NCBI RefSeq assembly: GCF_004364775.1
Contig: NZ_SOAL01000012.1
Span: forward strand, 1 to 64,000
Direction of reading: 5' to 3'
DNA length: 64,000 nt
Source of the DNA: Comamonas sp. JUb58
Lineage (GTDB): Bacteria; Pseudomonadota; Gammaproteobacteria; Burkholderiales; Burkholderiaceae_C
Below are positions 8,838 to 16,857 of this stretch, one piece after another. The translations under genes were made by a program, and so were the position numbers. The notes beneath the pieces were generated by a model, which had not been told where the DNA came from, ran no database searches, and worked only from the letters and a program-made list of their open reading frames with translations. How positions within the stretch are numbered: position 1 is the first letter of the stretch; every line of letters begins with the position of its first letter.

Positions 8838-8938
8838 ACATTTTCAGCGTTTTATCGATATATATCATAGACTTAAATCGTAAACGCAGAAAGTAACTTA
8901 AATTAACAGCGACGCCGTTTAATGGCCAACAAATATTG

Positions 8939-9007
8939 CATTTCGTCGTAATATCGGCAAATATTAGGTCATTTCGATTTTTAATCGTCGATTATTTAGC
9001 CATTTCG
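8939..9007. repeat. Three CATTTCG repeats at 31-bp spacing
   Basis: The heptamer CATTTCG occurs at 8939-8945, 8970-8976 and 9001-9007. The starts are exactly 31 bases apart, about three helical turns, so all copies face the same side of the DNA. The spacer sequences differ apart from further CGTCG/CGACG steps, which argues against a simple tandem duplication. Confidence 0.6.
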
Positions 9008-9081
9008 ACGTAAATACTGACGAAAAATCGACCGCGCCGCCATCCTCACCGCTGCTTACAGAAGCCGCCAAGCGCAGGCAT

Positions 9082-9936
9082 TCAGCGCACAATCACCTGC
9101 TTTTGCGGGTTCCAACCATGGTTCAGCGGGCCATGGCCTTGGCCGGTATGCACATCGGCACCCGATTCAATGGCGCCCAGAATGTACTGCCGCGCCAGGC
9201 TGACAGCGGCCGGCAGCGGATGCCCCAGGGCCAACTGGCAGGCAATGGCAGACGACAAGGTGCAGCCCGTGCCATGCCCGTTGTGGGTGTGGATGCGGGT
9301 GGAAGCCAGACGCAAACGCTCGCCGTCGGCAGTGGCCAGCAGGTCGACCACCTCATCGCCGGGCAAATGGCCGCCCTTGATCAGCACCGCCCTAGCGCCC
9401 AGGGCCAACAAATCCTGCGCAGCCTGCTCCAGCTGATCCGCATGCACCAGGCTGCGGCCCAGCAGCAAACCCGCTTCGTCCAAGTTCGGGGTGATGAGCG
9501 CAGCGCGGGGAAACAGCTCGCGCACCAGCTCACCCACGGTGGCCTCGGCAATCAGCCGGTCACCGCTGGTGGCGACCATGACCGGATCCAGCACCACATG
9601 GGGCAAGGCATAGCGGTCAATCGCCGAGGCCACGACGGCCACGATCTCGGGCGCATGCAGCATGCCGATCTTGACGGCATCGCAGCCAATGTCCTCCAGC
9701 ACCGCATCCAGCTGCTGTTGCAAGAAAGCTGGCGGCACGCCGTGGATGGCACGCACGCCCTGCGTGTTTTGCGCGGTCAGCGCCGTGATGGCGGTCATGC
9801 CAAAGCAGCCCAGTGCGGACATGGTCTTCAGATCGGCCTGGATGCCGGCCCCGCCGCCGCTGTCAGAGCCTGCAATCGACAGCACCCGTGCATAGCGCGG
9901 CGAGGAGACGGGAGAAGAGGGGTTCAGTGAGGCCAT
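9082..9936 (-). CDS. thiD: Hydroxymethylpyrimidine / phosphomethylpyrimidine kinase
   Basis: Thiamine pathway enzyme that phosphorylates HMP to HMP-P and then HMP-PP. It has 284 residues, close to the family length with a short N-terminal lead. The ribokinase-like fold shows [20 protein letters not shown] (residues about 18-37) for substrate binding, [13 protein letters not shown] in the middle, and the anion-hole/catalytic [14 protein letters not shown] with the catalytic Cys near residue 222. It lies divergent from the thiO-thiS-thiG-thiE operon, and the TPP riboswitch between them points only toward the operon. The thiD transcript therefore has no visible riboswitch. Confidence 0.96.
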   Translation of the reverse strand: MASLNPSSPVSSPRYARVLSIAGSDSGGGAGIQADLKTMSALGCFGMTAITALTAQNTQGVRAIHGVPPAFLQQQLDAVLEDIGCDAVKIGMLHAPEIVAVVASAIDRYALPHVVLDPVMVATSGDRLIAEATVGELVRELFPRAALITPNLDEAGLLLGRSLVHADQLEQAAQDLLALGARAVLIKGGHLPGDEVVDLLATADGERLRLASTRIHTHNGHGTGCTLSSAIACQLALGHPLPAAVSLARQYILGAIESGADVHTGQGHGPLNHGWNPQKQVIVR

Positions 9937-10064
9937 GGCTGCAGTCCAAAAACAATGCCGGGCAACACTGGCCCGGCCTGGGCAAAATTATCCACGATTG
10001 TGACTACGGCTTGACGCAGCCCCATTCCCCCGGCGCAGCGCTGTGTTTTAATGCAGCCTGAGAC

Positions 10065-10182
10065 GAAACAGGGGTGTCCCTGCAGCAGTTTGGCTGTAGC
10101 GCGACTGAGATTAGACCCTGGAGCGAGCCACCATGGCAGCGCTCCGCAACCCGATCCAGGTCATGCTGGCGTGGGGAGTTTT
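10065..10182 (+). promoter_or_regulatory. TPP riboswitch (THI element)
   Basis: All conserved blocks of the thiamine pyrophosphate aptamer are in order: GGGGTGTCC at 10071-10079, GACTGAGA at 10103-10110 with TTAGACCC after it, and ACCCGATCCAGGTCATGC at 10149 onward, ending GCGTGGGGA. A P1 stem pairs GAAAC (10065-10069) with GTTTT at 10178-10182. An extended P3-type arm occupies about 10118-10146. It lies 43 bases before the thiO start, so TPP should switch off thiO-thiS-thiG-thiE. The expression platform is not obvious; a T-run at 10200-10204 and the weak ribosome site allow either termination or blocked translation. Confidence 0.93.
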
Positions 10183-10225
10183 CGGCAGCTGCGCGCACTG
10201 TTTTGTCTATTGCCAAGCACAAAAC

Positions 10226-11338
10226 ATGTCCTCTCACCCATTCATTTCTCCCCAAGCCCGTATCACCATCCTCGGCGGTGGTCTGCTGGGCCGTCTGATG
10301 GCGCTGGAGCTGTCGGGCCGGGGATTCTCCATCGACTTATACGACCGGGGCGGGCCAGAAGCTGAGCACGCCGCAGCGCGCGTGGCTGCCGCCATGCTGG
10401 CACCGCTGGCCGAATCGGCCGTCACTGAGCATGGCGTGGTGCGCATGGGCCAGTACGGGCTGCAGCGTTGGCCGGAGCTGCTTGCGCAATTGGATGCCCC
10501 CGTGTTCTTGCAGCAGGCCGGCACCATGGTGGTCTGGCACCGTCAGGATGCCCCCGAAGCCCAGCGCTTCCATGGCATCTTGCAGCGCACCCAGGCAGCC
10601 ATCCCCGAGCTGCCGCCTTCGCAAACCCTGGGCGGCCCCCAGATCGCCGAGCTGGAGCCAGCGCTGGCGGGGCATTTCCAGGCCGCCTACTACCTGCCAG
10701 GCGAGGGCCAGCTGGACAACCGCCAGCTGCTGGCCGCGCTGGTGCCTGCGCTGCAGGCGCGGGGCGTGCGCCTGCACTGGCAGCAAGCGCGCGAGCTGGA
10801 TGACTTTATGCCCGGCACGCAGGGCCAGCCCGATCTGCTGATCGACACACGCGGTTTGGGTGCCAAACCGCAGTGGAGCCAACTGCGCGGCGTACGTGGC
10901 GAAGTGCTGCGCGTGCATGCGCCCGAGGTGCAGCTGCGCCGCCCCACCCGCCTGATGCACCCGCGCTACCCGATCTATATCGCCCCCAAGCAGGACCACC
11001 ACTTCGTCATCGGCGCCACCGAGATCGAGTCCGATGACATGTCGCCGGCCAGCGTGCGCTCGGCGATGGAGCTGCTGAGTGCGGCCTACACCGTGCACAG
11101 CGGCTTTGCCGAGGCGCGCATCCTGGAGATCAACACCCAGTGCCGCCCGACTTTGCCCGATAATCTGCCAGCCATCCGCCAGGTGCGGCCAAGGGTGCTG
11201 GAGGTCAACGGCCTGTACCGCCACGGCTTCATGATCTCGCCCGCCGTGCTGGACTGCGCAGTCGAGCTGCTGCTGACTGGCGAAGCCCCCCTTGCCGCGC
11301 GCTTTGACATGGATGTGCGCCTGCTCGCGACCGCCTGA
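10226..11338 (+). CDS. thiO: Glycine oxidase ThiO (FAD-dependent)
   Basis: An FAD-dependent amino-acid oxidase supplying the iminoglycine used to make the thiazole of thiamine; 370 residues. The dinucleotide-binding motif ITILGGGLLGRLMALELSG starts near residue 14, and the DAO fold continues with AARVAAAMLAPLAE. The C-terminal NGLYRHGFMISPAV is the FAD-contacting end typical of ThiO. The ATG at 10226 is the real start: an upstream in-frame ATG at 10133 lies inside the riboswitch. The ribosome site is weak, consistent with translational control. It is the first gene of the thiO-thiS-thiG-thiE operon. Confidence 0.94.
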   Translation: MSSHPFISPQARITILGGGLLGRLMALELSGRGFSIDLYDRGGPEAEHAAARVAAAMLAPLAESAVTEHGVVRMGQYGLQRWPELLAQLDAPVFLQQAGTMVVWHRQDAPEAQRFHGILQRTQAAIPELPPSQTLGGPQIAELEPALAGHFQAAYYLPGEGQLDNRQLLAALVPALQARGVRLHWQQARELDDFMPGTQGQPDLLIDTRGLGAKPQWSQLRGVRGEVLRVHAPEVQLRRPTRLMHPRYPIYIAPKQDHHFVIGATEIESDDMSPASVRSAMELLSAAYTVHSGFAEARILEINTQCRPTLPDNLPAIRQVRPRVLEVNGLYRHGFMISPAVLDCAVELLLTGEAPLAARFDMDVRLLATA

Positions 11339-11366
11339 TGGCCCGCAGCCCTATGATGAGCCTTGA

Positions 11367-11573
11367 ATGATGACGATACAGATCCTCTTGAACAACCAGG
11401 CCACCGCCCTGCCCGAAGGCGCCACCATTGCCGTGGCGCTGGCCCAGCTGCAGCCGCGCCCGCCCTTTGCCGTGGCCGTCAATACCGAATTCGTGCCCAA
11501 AGGCCAGTACGACAGCCGCCAGCTGCACGCAGGCGACAAGCTCGAAGTCATCTCGCCCGTCACCGGCGGTTAA
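11367..11573 (+). CDS. thiS: Sulfur carrier protein ThiS
   Basis: A 68-residue ubiquitin-fold sulfur carrier. The C-terminus SPVTGG ends in the required Gly-Gly, which is adenylated and thiocarboxylated before giving sulfur to ThiG. The N-terminus IQILLNNQATALPEGATIA is the usual first beta hairpin. An adjacent second ATG at 11370 is an equally possible start. It lies 28 bases after thiO in the operon. Confidence 0.95.
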   Translation: MMTIQILLNNQATALPEGATIAVALAQLQPRPPFAVAVNTEFVPKGQYDSRQLHAGDKLEVISPVTGG

Positions 11574-11645
11574 TCTGCTCTGGCGCCACCCGCCCCGGCC
11601 AGCACCGCCAGGGCCCCTGACCCGCATTTACCCAAGGCCTTTGCC

Positions 11646-12455
11646 ATGAACGCCACTTCTTCTTCCGACGACGCCCTGGTGCTGTATGGCCAGCGTTTTC
11701 AAAGCCGCTTGCTGCTGGGCACCTCGCGCTATCCATCGCCCGCCGTGCTGGAAGCAGCCGTCGCCCGGGCCCAGCCGGCCATGGTGACCGCATCGCTACG
11801 CCGCCAGGGCAGCAATGCCGCCGAGACCGGCAGCGACTTCTGGGCGCTGCTCAAGCGCCTGAACGTGCCGGTGCTGCCCAACACCGCCGGATGCATGCGC
11901 CTGCAAGAGGCCATCACCACAGCCCAGATGGCGCGCGAGGTGTTCGAGACGCCCTGGATCAAGCTGGAACTGATTGGCGATGACTACACCCTGCAGCCCG
12001 ACACCCTGAACCTGGTGGAGGCCGCCTCCATCCTGATCAAGGATGGTTTTCAAGTGCTGCCCTACTGCACCGAGGACCTGGTGCTCTGCCAGCGCCTGGT
12101 CGATGTGGGCTGTCAGGCCGTCATGCCCTGGGCCGCGCCGATTGGCACCGGCCGTGGCCCCGTCAATCCTTATGCAATGCAGACCTTGCGGGAGCGCCTG
12201 GATGTGCCGCTGATCTGCGACGCCGGCCTGGGCTTGCCCAGCCACGCCTGCCAGGTCATGGAATGGGGCTTTGACGGCGTGCTACTGAACACCGCCGTGG
12301 CCTTGTCGCAAGATCCGGTGGCGATGGCCGGCGCCTTTGCCGATGCCACCGCCGCCGGCCACGCCGCCTACCGCGCCGGCGCGATGCAGGCGCAGGACAT
12401 GGCCCAACCCAGCACCCCGGTGCTTGGAACGCCGTTCTGGCACCAAAGCCACTGA
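11646..12455 (+). CDS. thiG: Thiazole synthase ThiG
   Basis: A TIM-barrel enzyme that builds the thiazole phosphate ring from DXP, iminoglycine (from ThiO) and ThiS thiocarboxylate. It has 269 residues, the family length. The opening [17 protein letters not shown] and the [16 protein letters not shown] segment, which carries the Schiff-base Lys, are typical. Phosphate-binding features appear as [11 protein letters not shown] and [18 protein letters not shown]. It sits between thiS and thiE in the riboswitch-controlled operon. Confidence 0.96.
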   Translation: MNATSSSDDALVLYGQRFQSRLLLGTSRYPSPAVLEAAVARAQPAMVTASLRRQGSNAAETGSDFWALLKRLNVPVLPNTAGCMRLQEAITTAQMAREVFETPWIKLELIGDDYTLQPDTLNLVEAASILIKDGFQVLPYCTEDLVLCQRLVDVGCQAVMPWAAPIGTGRGPVNPYAMQTLRERLDVPLICDAGLGLPSHACQVMEWGFDGVLLNTAVALSQDPVAMAGAFADATAAGHAAYRAGAMQAQDMAQPSTPVLGTPFWHQSH

Positions 12456-12467
12456 GAGACTTTGCCG

Positions 12468-13382
12468 ATGCACGCCACCCCCACCGCCGCCCAGATCACG
12501 CAGGCCATCACCGCCGCCCACCAGGCCGCCTTTGCCAGCTTTCCACCCCAAGCAGCGCCTGCGCTGCCCGCCAACCGCGCGCAGGATGCCGTCTACGCCG
12601 GCGCCTTGGCCGCCTGCAGCACGCTGGGCTTTATCGCCATCGATGCCGACTGCCTGGCCAGCGCCTGGAGCGCGCAGAGCGCCCGCACAGGACAGTTCGA
12701 TGCCCAGGCCTGGCCCACACAAGCTGCTGATTTTGGCTTGCTGACCAGTGGCGGCCCCCAGGCTTTTGCGCCCTGCCCCCAACAGCTGGGCCTGTATGCG
12801 GTGCTGCCCACGGCTGAATGGGTGGGCCGCATGGCCCGCGCCGGCGTGCCCACCGTGCAGCTGCGCTTCAAGTCCGACGATGCCCAGGCCATTGCTGCAG
12901 AGATCGCTGCAGCCGTTGCAGCGGTGGAGGGAACCGGCGCCCTGCTCTTTATCAACGACCACTGGCGCCAGGCCATCGCCGCCGGCAGCTATGGCGTGCA
13001 CCTGGGCCAGGAAGACCTGGATGCGCTGAGCGCTGCAGAACTGGCCGAGCTGCGTGCTAGCGGCGTGCGCCTGGGCGTCAGCACCCATGGCTATGCCGAG
13101 ATGGTGCGCGCCAGCCAGGCGCAGCCCAGCTATATCGCGATGGGGGCGGTCTTCCCAACCACCTTGAAGAAAATGGCCACCGTCCCGCAGGGCTTGGCCC
13201 GCCTGCAGCGCTATGCCGCGTTGACGCGCAGCTACCCCCAGGTCGCCATTGGGGGCATTTCGGCAGCGGAGTTTCCGCAGGTGCGCGAGAGCGGTGTGGG
13301 ATCGATCGCCGTGGTGCGCGCCATCGTCAACGCGGACAAGCCCGAGGCCGCTGCCGCCGACTTGATGGCGCTGATGGGCTAA
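12468..13382 (+). CDS. thiE: Thiamine phosphate synthase with N-terminal extension
   Basis: Couples thiazole phosphate with HMP-PP to give thiamine phosphate. The C-terminal 200 residues are the ThiE barrel: TVQLRFKSDD, LLFINDHWRQA, GVHLGQEDL, LGVSTHGYAE, YIAMGAVFPTTLK and VAIGGI in order. The protein has 304 residues, about 95 more than classic ThiE. The extension is alanine-rich, carries a FIAIDADCLAS stretch and a QAADFGLLTSGGPQAF segment, and matches no domain I know. The ATG at 12468 follows thiG by 12 bases. INDH replaces the usual INDR; the rest of the active site looks intact. Confidence 0.92.
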   Translation: MHATPTAAQITQAITAAHQAAFASFPPQAAPALPANRAQDAVYAGALAACSTLGFIAIDADCLASAWSAQSARTGQFDAQAWPTQAADFGLLTSGGPQAFAPCPQQLGLYAVLPTAEWVGRMARAGVPTVQLRFKSDDAQAIAAEIAAAVAAVEGTGALLFINDHWRQAIAAGSYGVHLGQEDLDALSAAELAELRASGVRLGVSTHGYAEMVRASQAQPSYIAMGAVFPTTLKKMATVPQGLARLQRYAALTRSYPQVAIGGISAAEFPQVRESGVGSIAVVRAIVNADKPEAAAADLMALMG

Positions 13383-13394
13383 GCCCGCCCAGCG

Positions 13395-13832
13395 CTACAC
13401 CACGTAGAGCAACACGGCATCGCGCCGCTGCGCCGCTGCCTGCCAAAAACTGCGCAGCGCGGCCTGCCGGCGCACCCACTGGCGCAGCGCCTCAATATCA
13501 GGCGGCCTGCCATCCTGTGCCTTTTGCCAGGCATGCATGCGCTGCACCAGCTGAGTAGCGCTGATAGCGGCCAAGCTTTGCGCGCTGTCCGTCACCAGAT
13601 CGGCCGGCCAGGCCCAGCAATGCTGGGCCAAGCTGCCGTCCACCGCCACACCAGGCTCGATCTCAGGCAGGCGCTGCATGTCTTGCTGCCACAGGCTGCC
13701 CTGGTCCAGAATGGCCAGCGGCCCGCCTTGTTCAGCACTGCGCTGCAGGTAGTCATCCATTGTCGAAGGCTCCACCAGCAAAGCCCGCAAGCCATGGCGC
13801 GGCAGCGCATAAAAAAGCCCTTGCACGCTCAT
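13395..13832 (-). CDS. Hypothetical protein, 145 residues
   Basis: Not recognised. No signal peptide or membrane segment is seen. It begins MSVQGLFYALPRHGLRALLV, has two clear amphipathic stretches (SAQSLAAISATQLVQRMHAW and EALRQWVRRQAALRSFWQAA) and is tryptophan-rich. Its ATG overlaps the stop of the TM2/TPR gene (TCAT on the plus strand at 13829-13832), so the two are translated together and probably work together. DUF families with short Trp-rich helices are possible. Confidence 0.65.
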   Translation of the reverse strand: MSVQGLFYALPRHGLRALLVEPSTMDDYLQRSAEQGGPLAILDQGSLWQQDMQRLPEIEPGVAVDGSLAQHCWAWPADLVTDSAQSLAAISATQLVQRMHAWQKAQDGRPPDIEALRQWVRRQAALRSFWQAAAQRRDAVLLYVV

Positions 13833-15421
13833 GCGGCCTCCCTGATCGCGGTTTTTAGCTGCTGCAGATGCACGCTGTTGTCCGGGTCACAAATCTGCAC
13901 CAGCAACAGCGCCTTTTTCAGATAGCTGCGGCGTGCATCGGCGTGGCCATGCGCCTCCAAAAATGCCGCAAATACCTCATAGGCCCGCGCTGCCGCGAGC
14001 GAATAGCCCCGGCAACTGCGCTGCTGTATGCGCAAGGCCTGCTGCACCAGCGGCTTGACCCTTGTGGGCTGGTGGCGGATGGCAAAGGCCGCGTAGTCGG
14101 CCAGCATGACCGACACCGCCTCGGGATCAGGCATGCGCTGGCCTTGCTGGTCCAGCCGGTCAAAGCTGTCCAGGTACAGCGCCAGCCGCTGCCAGCATTG
14201 CAGCGCCTGCGCCGTCTCGCCCAAGGCCGCATGGCTGCTGGCCATGCGCTGCAACAGGGCGCACAGCGCCATGGCCTGCGCGGCTGCGTTGCCGCCACTG
14301 CTGCGCACATTCACCAGCTCCAGCGCTTGCGCATAGTGCGCCGTGGCAGCTTGGTGGTCTTCATCCGCTTGGCAGAGATCACCCAGACGCTCCAAGGCCT
14401 GGCGCCGCATCGCCACAGGCACTGCTGCGCCCACAGGCGCGGCCAGCGCTACCAAGGCCTGGCCATGCACGCGTTGACGGTCCTTATCACCCAAATGCTG
14501 GGCAATCTCCATCGCATGCAGGTGGTGCTGGGCCAGATCGGGCACATCCGCCTCATGGCCCGACTGGCGCAAGGCAATGGTCTGCTCGCACAAGGCCAGA
14601 GCCCGGGCCCAGTCCTGCGATTGCATCAACAGCGGATACTGGCCCGGCTGCAGCACGGGCGTAGCAGCGGCTGCGGATGCCATTTGGGGCGAACGCAGGC
14701 GTTGCAAAAACAGCTGGGCCTGTCGCACAGGCTGCGCCAGCTCGGCAAAGGCAGCCCCCAGGTGCACACCCATCTGCAGCTTTTTGCGCGCTGCATCCAG
14801 TTGCCCGGTTTGGTAGAAGGTCATCCCCTGCAGCAGATAGGCCATTGCCAGGTGCGGGTCGCTTTGCGGTTTGCGGCTGCGCTGGACCAGGTACTTGATC
14901 AAGGTCTCCGCTTCTGCGTGGGCCGTCTGCACATCCCGGCGAGCCAGCGCATCGCCAATATGCTTTTGCGCCATCTGGATGGCCAGGGACTTCTTGTCGG
15001 TCTGCGGATCGGTCGCGGGTTTGGGCAGTGGATCAGCCGGTAGCGCGGCGGCTATAGCAGGCTGGGCCACAGAGGCCGGTACCGGCGCAGCGGCCACCTC
15101 TGCCTTGGCTGCAGGCAGCGATGCCTGCTCATCCAGTTGCGACTGGGCAAAGGCCGACAAGCGCGAATCCATGTCCTCTTCGACCCGAAAGTAGTCGAAC
15201 AGCCAAAAGCCATCGCGGATCAACCAAAAAACCATCGGGCCCAGCAGATAAGGCGCGTAGGCTGCAGCCCGTCCGCCCCATAGCCACAGCGCCGCGCACA
15301 GCAAGGCCAAGGCCAGCTGCGCCACGGCGCTTGCATAGCGTCCCAGATAAAAGCGGTGTGCGCCCAGCCAGCCCACCGCCAACAACAGGCCCAGGGCCCA
15401 TCGCGGATTCTTTTCCCCCAT
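13829..15421 (-). CDS. TM2-domain membrane protein with TPR-like repeats
   Basis: About 530 residues from the ATG at 15421, which has an AAGGGAAG-type ribosome site. The N-terminus is a TM2 domain: ALGLLLAVGWLGAHRFYLGR, then a second membrane segment. A linker rich in Ala/Pro (about 90-150) follows. The remaining 380 residues form helical repeats of the tetratricopeptide type, with blocks such as AMAYLLQGMTFYQTGQLDAA and LAQHHLHAMEIAQHLGDKDR. A topology with a cytosolic repeat domain is likely. Such proteins usually act as scaffolds, but this one's role is unknown. Upstream in-frame starts at 15469 and 15520 are possible. It is translationally coupled to the 145-residue gene downstream. Confidence 0.8.
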   Translation of the reverse strand: MGEKNPRWALGLLLAVGWLGAHRFYLGRYASAVAQLALALLCAALWLWGGRAAAYAPYLLGPMVFWLIRDGFWLFDYFRVEEDMDSRLSAFAQSQLDEQASLPAAKAEVAAAPVPASVAQPAIAAALPADPLPKPATDPQTDKKSLAIQMAQKHIGDALARRDVQTAHAEAETLIKYLVQRSRKPQSDPHLAMAYLLQGMTFYQTGQLDAARKKLQMGVHLGAAFAELAQPVRQAQLFLQRLRSPQMASAAAATPVLQPGQYPLLMQSQDWARALALCEQTIALRQSGHEADVPDLAQHHLHAMEIAQHLGDKDRQRVHGQALVALAAPVGAAVPVAMRRQALERLGDLCQADEDHQAATAHYAQALELVNVRSSGGNAAAQAMALCALLQRMASSHAALGETAQALQCWQRLALYLDSFDRLDQQGQRMPDPEAVSVMLADYAAFAIRHQPTRVKPLVQQALRIQQRSCRGYSLAAARAYEVFAAFLEAHGHADARRSYLKKALLLVQICDPDNSVHLQQLKTAIREAA

Positions 15422-15721
15422 CCCTCTTCCCTTGTGCTTTGTTTGTTCTGCACTTTCCGGCCCGGACATGCACCATATCGGCGCTGCCCGGGGCGGCATA
15501 TATCGCGGGAAGTATAGCAACCGCTATCGGCTGCGTCAGGGCTGTCGGCGCGCTTGAGCCTATGGTGTGCAGCTCCTATAGCTGGCGCACAGCGGCGGCT
15601 GAAAGAAAGTTATTGAGCCTAGAAACCAGGCAAATGCAGAGGTGGAACACAGAGGCCCACTGCGAAAAAGCCTCCGCGTAAGGCCGACCGACACCGCCCG
15701 GGTGCCCGCAGCCTTTTCGTA

Positions 15722-16795
15722 TCAAATACTTACCAAAACGGGGCTGTCAGTGTGGCGTTCCGGCTTGGTGCGGGCGGCCTGCATCACCTCATGCGGTGGC
15801 AGCTGCTTCATGCGGTGGTCGCTCCAAACCTGGCGCCAGCGGCGGGCACCGGGCATGCCCTGGCGCAGACCCAGCATGTGGCGAGCGATGGAGTACCAGT
15901 GCGTGCCATGTTCGGCAGCCTCACGCTCCATATAGCACACCATCTCTTCTTCGACCGATTCGCGGCTGATGTCGTGGTTCGGCTCGGCGCCATAGAACTG
16001 CGCATCCCAAGTCGCCAGCCACCAAGGGTTGTGGTAAGCCTCACGCCCCACCATCACGCCGTCGACCTGCTCCAGCTGCGCCAGCACCGTGGCGTCATCG
16101 GCAATGCCGCCATTGATGGCAATGGTCAGATGCGGAAAATCCTTTTTCAGCTGCGCCACCACCTCATAGCGCAACGGAGGGATCTCGCGGTTCTCCTTGG
16201 GCGAGAGGCCCTTGAGCCAGGCATTGCGGGCATGCACCACAAACACCTCGCAACCCGCATCGGCGACCGTCCCGATGAAGTCGCGCACAAAGCCATAGCT
16301 TTCGTTCTTGTCGATGCCAATGCGGTGCTTCACCGTCACGGGGATGTCCACCACATCGCGCATGGCCTTGACGCCGTCGGCCACCAGCTCTTTCTCGTTC
16401 ATAAGGCAGGCGCCAAAAGCACCACGCTGCACGCGCTCGCTGGGGCAGCCACAGTTCAGGTTGACCTCGTCATAACCCCAGTCCTGCGCCAGCTTGGCAC
16501 ACTGGGCCAAATCCGCCGGCTCGCTGCCGCCCAGCTGCAAGGCGACTGGGTGCTCCTCGGCATGAAAACGCAAATGCCGCGCCACATCCCCATGAATCAG
16601 CGCGCCCGTCGTCACCATCTCGGTATAGAGCAAGGTCTGCCGCGTCAGCAGACGGTGAAAAAAGCGGCAATGGCGGTCAGTCCAGTCCATCATCGGCGCG
16701 ACGGACATGCGTCCTGGCCAATGAAGCGGCGTTTTCCCTATGGAAACCAACGATTTTTCTACTGTCTGATTCGATGCCATTTGATCTAATTTCAT
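15722..16795 (-). CDS. dusA: tRNA-dihydrouridine(20/20a) synthase DusA
   Basis: FMN enzyme reducing U20/U20a in the tRNA D-loop; 357 residues. Family motifs are present: SVAPMMDWTDRHCRFF near residue 31, LYTEMVTTGAL, QLGGSEPADLA, and the catalytic Cys in VNLNCGCPSERVQ. HRIGIDKNESY and the FMN phosphate site INGGI / GVMVGREAY are also intact. The first 28 residues are unlike a usual DusA N-terminus and are likely encoded by island DNA, because the 5' end of dusA is the attachment site for the adjacent island. An alternative ATG lies at 16780. No good ribosome site is seen. Confidence 0.95.
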   Translation of the reverse strand: MKLDQMASNQTVEKSLVSIGKTPLHWPGRMSVAPMMDWTDRHCRFFHRLLTRQTLLYTEMVTTGALIHGDVARHLRFHAEEHPVALQLGGSEPADLAQCAKLAQDWGYDEVNLNCGCPSERVQRGAFGACLMNEKELVADGVKAMRDVVDIPVTVKHRIGIDKNESYGFVRDFIGTVADAGCEVFVVHARNAWLKGLSPKENREIPPLRYEVVAQLKKDFPHLTIAINGGIADDATVLAQLEQVDGVMVGREAYHNPWWLATWDAQFYGAEPNHDISRESVEEEMVCYMEREAAEHGTHWYSIARHMLGLRQGMPGARRWRQVWSDHRMKQLPPHEVMQAARTKPERHTDSPVLVSI

Positions 16796-16803
16796 GCCAT
16801 TTT

Positions 16804-16819
16804 TAGCACTTCGGTGCTA
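16804..16819. repeat. Palindrome with TTCG loop by the integrase (att region)
   Basis: TAGCAC-TTCG-GTGCTA, a perfect 6-bp stem capped by a UUCG tetraloop, lies 9 bases upstream of dusA and 39 bases before the likely integrase start. It shares TTCGGTGC with the next repeat, so it may be a core or arm-type binding site for the integrase. Confidence 0.5.
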
Positions 16820-16823
16820 CATT

Positions 16824-16852
16824 CGGTGCAACAATTTTTCAATGTTGCACCG
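16824..16852. repeat. 10-bp inverted repeat by the integrase (att region)
   Basis: CGGTGCAACA and TGTTGCACCG form a perfect inverted repeat around a 9-base centre ATTTTTCAA. It lies between dusA and the integrase. Its TTCGGTGC element matches the adjacent palindrome at 16804-16819. The arrangement resembles integrase binding sites at the attachment end of an island, or a hairpin silencing readthrough. No second copy was found in the window. Confidence 0.55.
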
Positions 16853-16857
16853 AGACT

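Larger units (their letters stand above)
8336..9081. other. Intergenic region with structured and AT-rich halves
   Basis: This 746-base gap between the ChaC-like gene and thiD falls in two parts. The first part, to about 8620, is GC-rich with hairpins (8357-8375, ACGGCTC/GAGCCGT around 8533-8553, and TTGCCGA/TCGGCAA around 8570-8592). The second part, about 8747-9035, is strikingly AT-rich against its surroundings. It carries a 7+1+7 palindrome at 8823-8837 and three CATTTCG repeats at 8939, 8970 and 9001. Together they look like the control region of the small minus-strand ORF, since both flanking genes end, rather than start, at this gap. Confidence 0.6.

Noticed and set aside
10133-10225. 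Longer N-terminus for thiO
   Set aside because: These bases form the conserved TPP aptamer; the residues before MSSHPF match nothing in ThiO.
15541-15721. tRNA or second att site next to dusA
   Set aside because: No T-loop or cloverleaf was seen, and no copy of the dusA 5' sequence.
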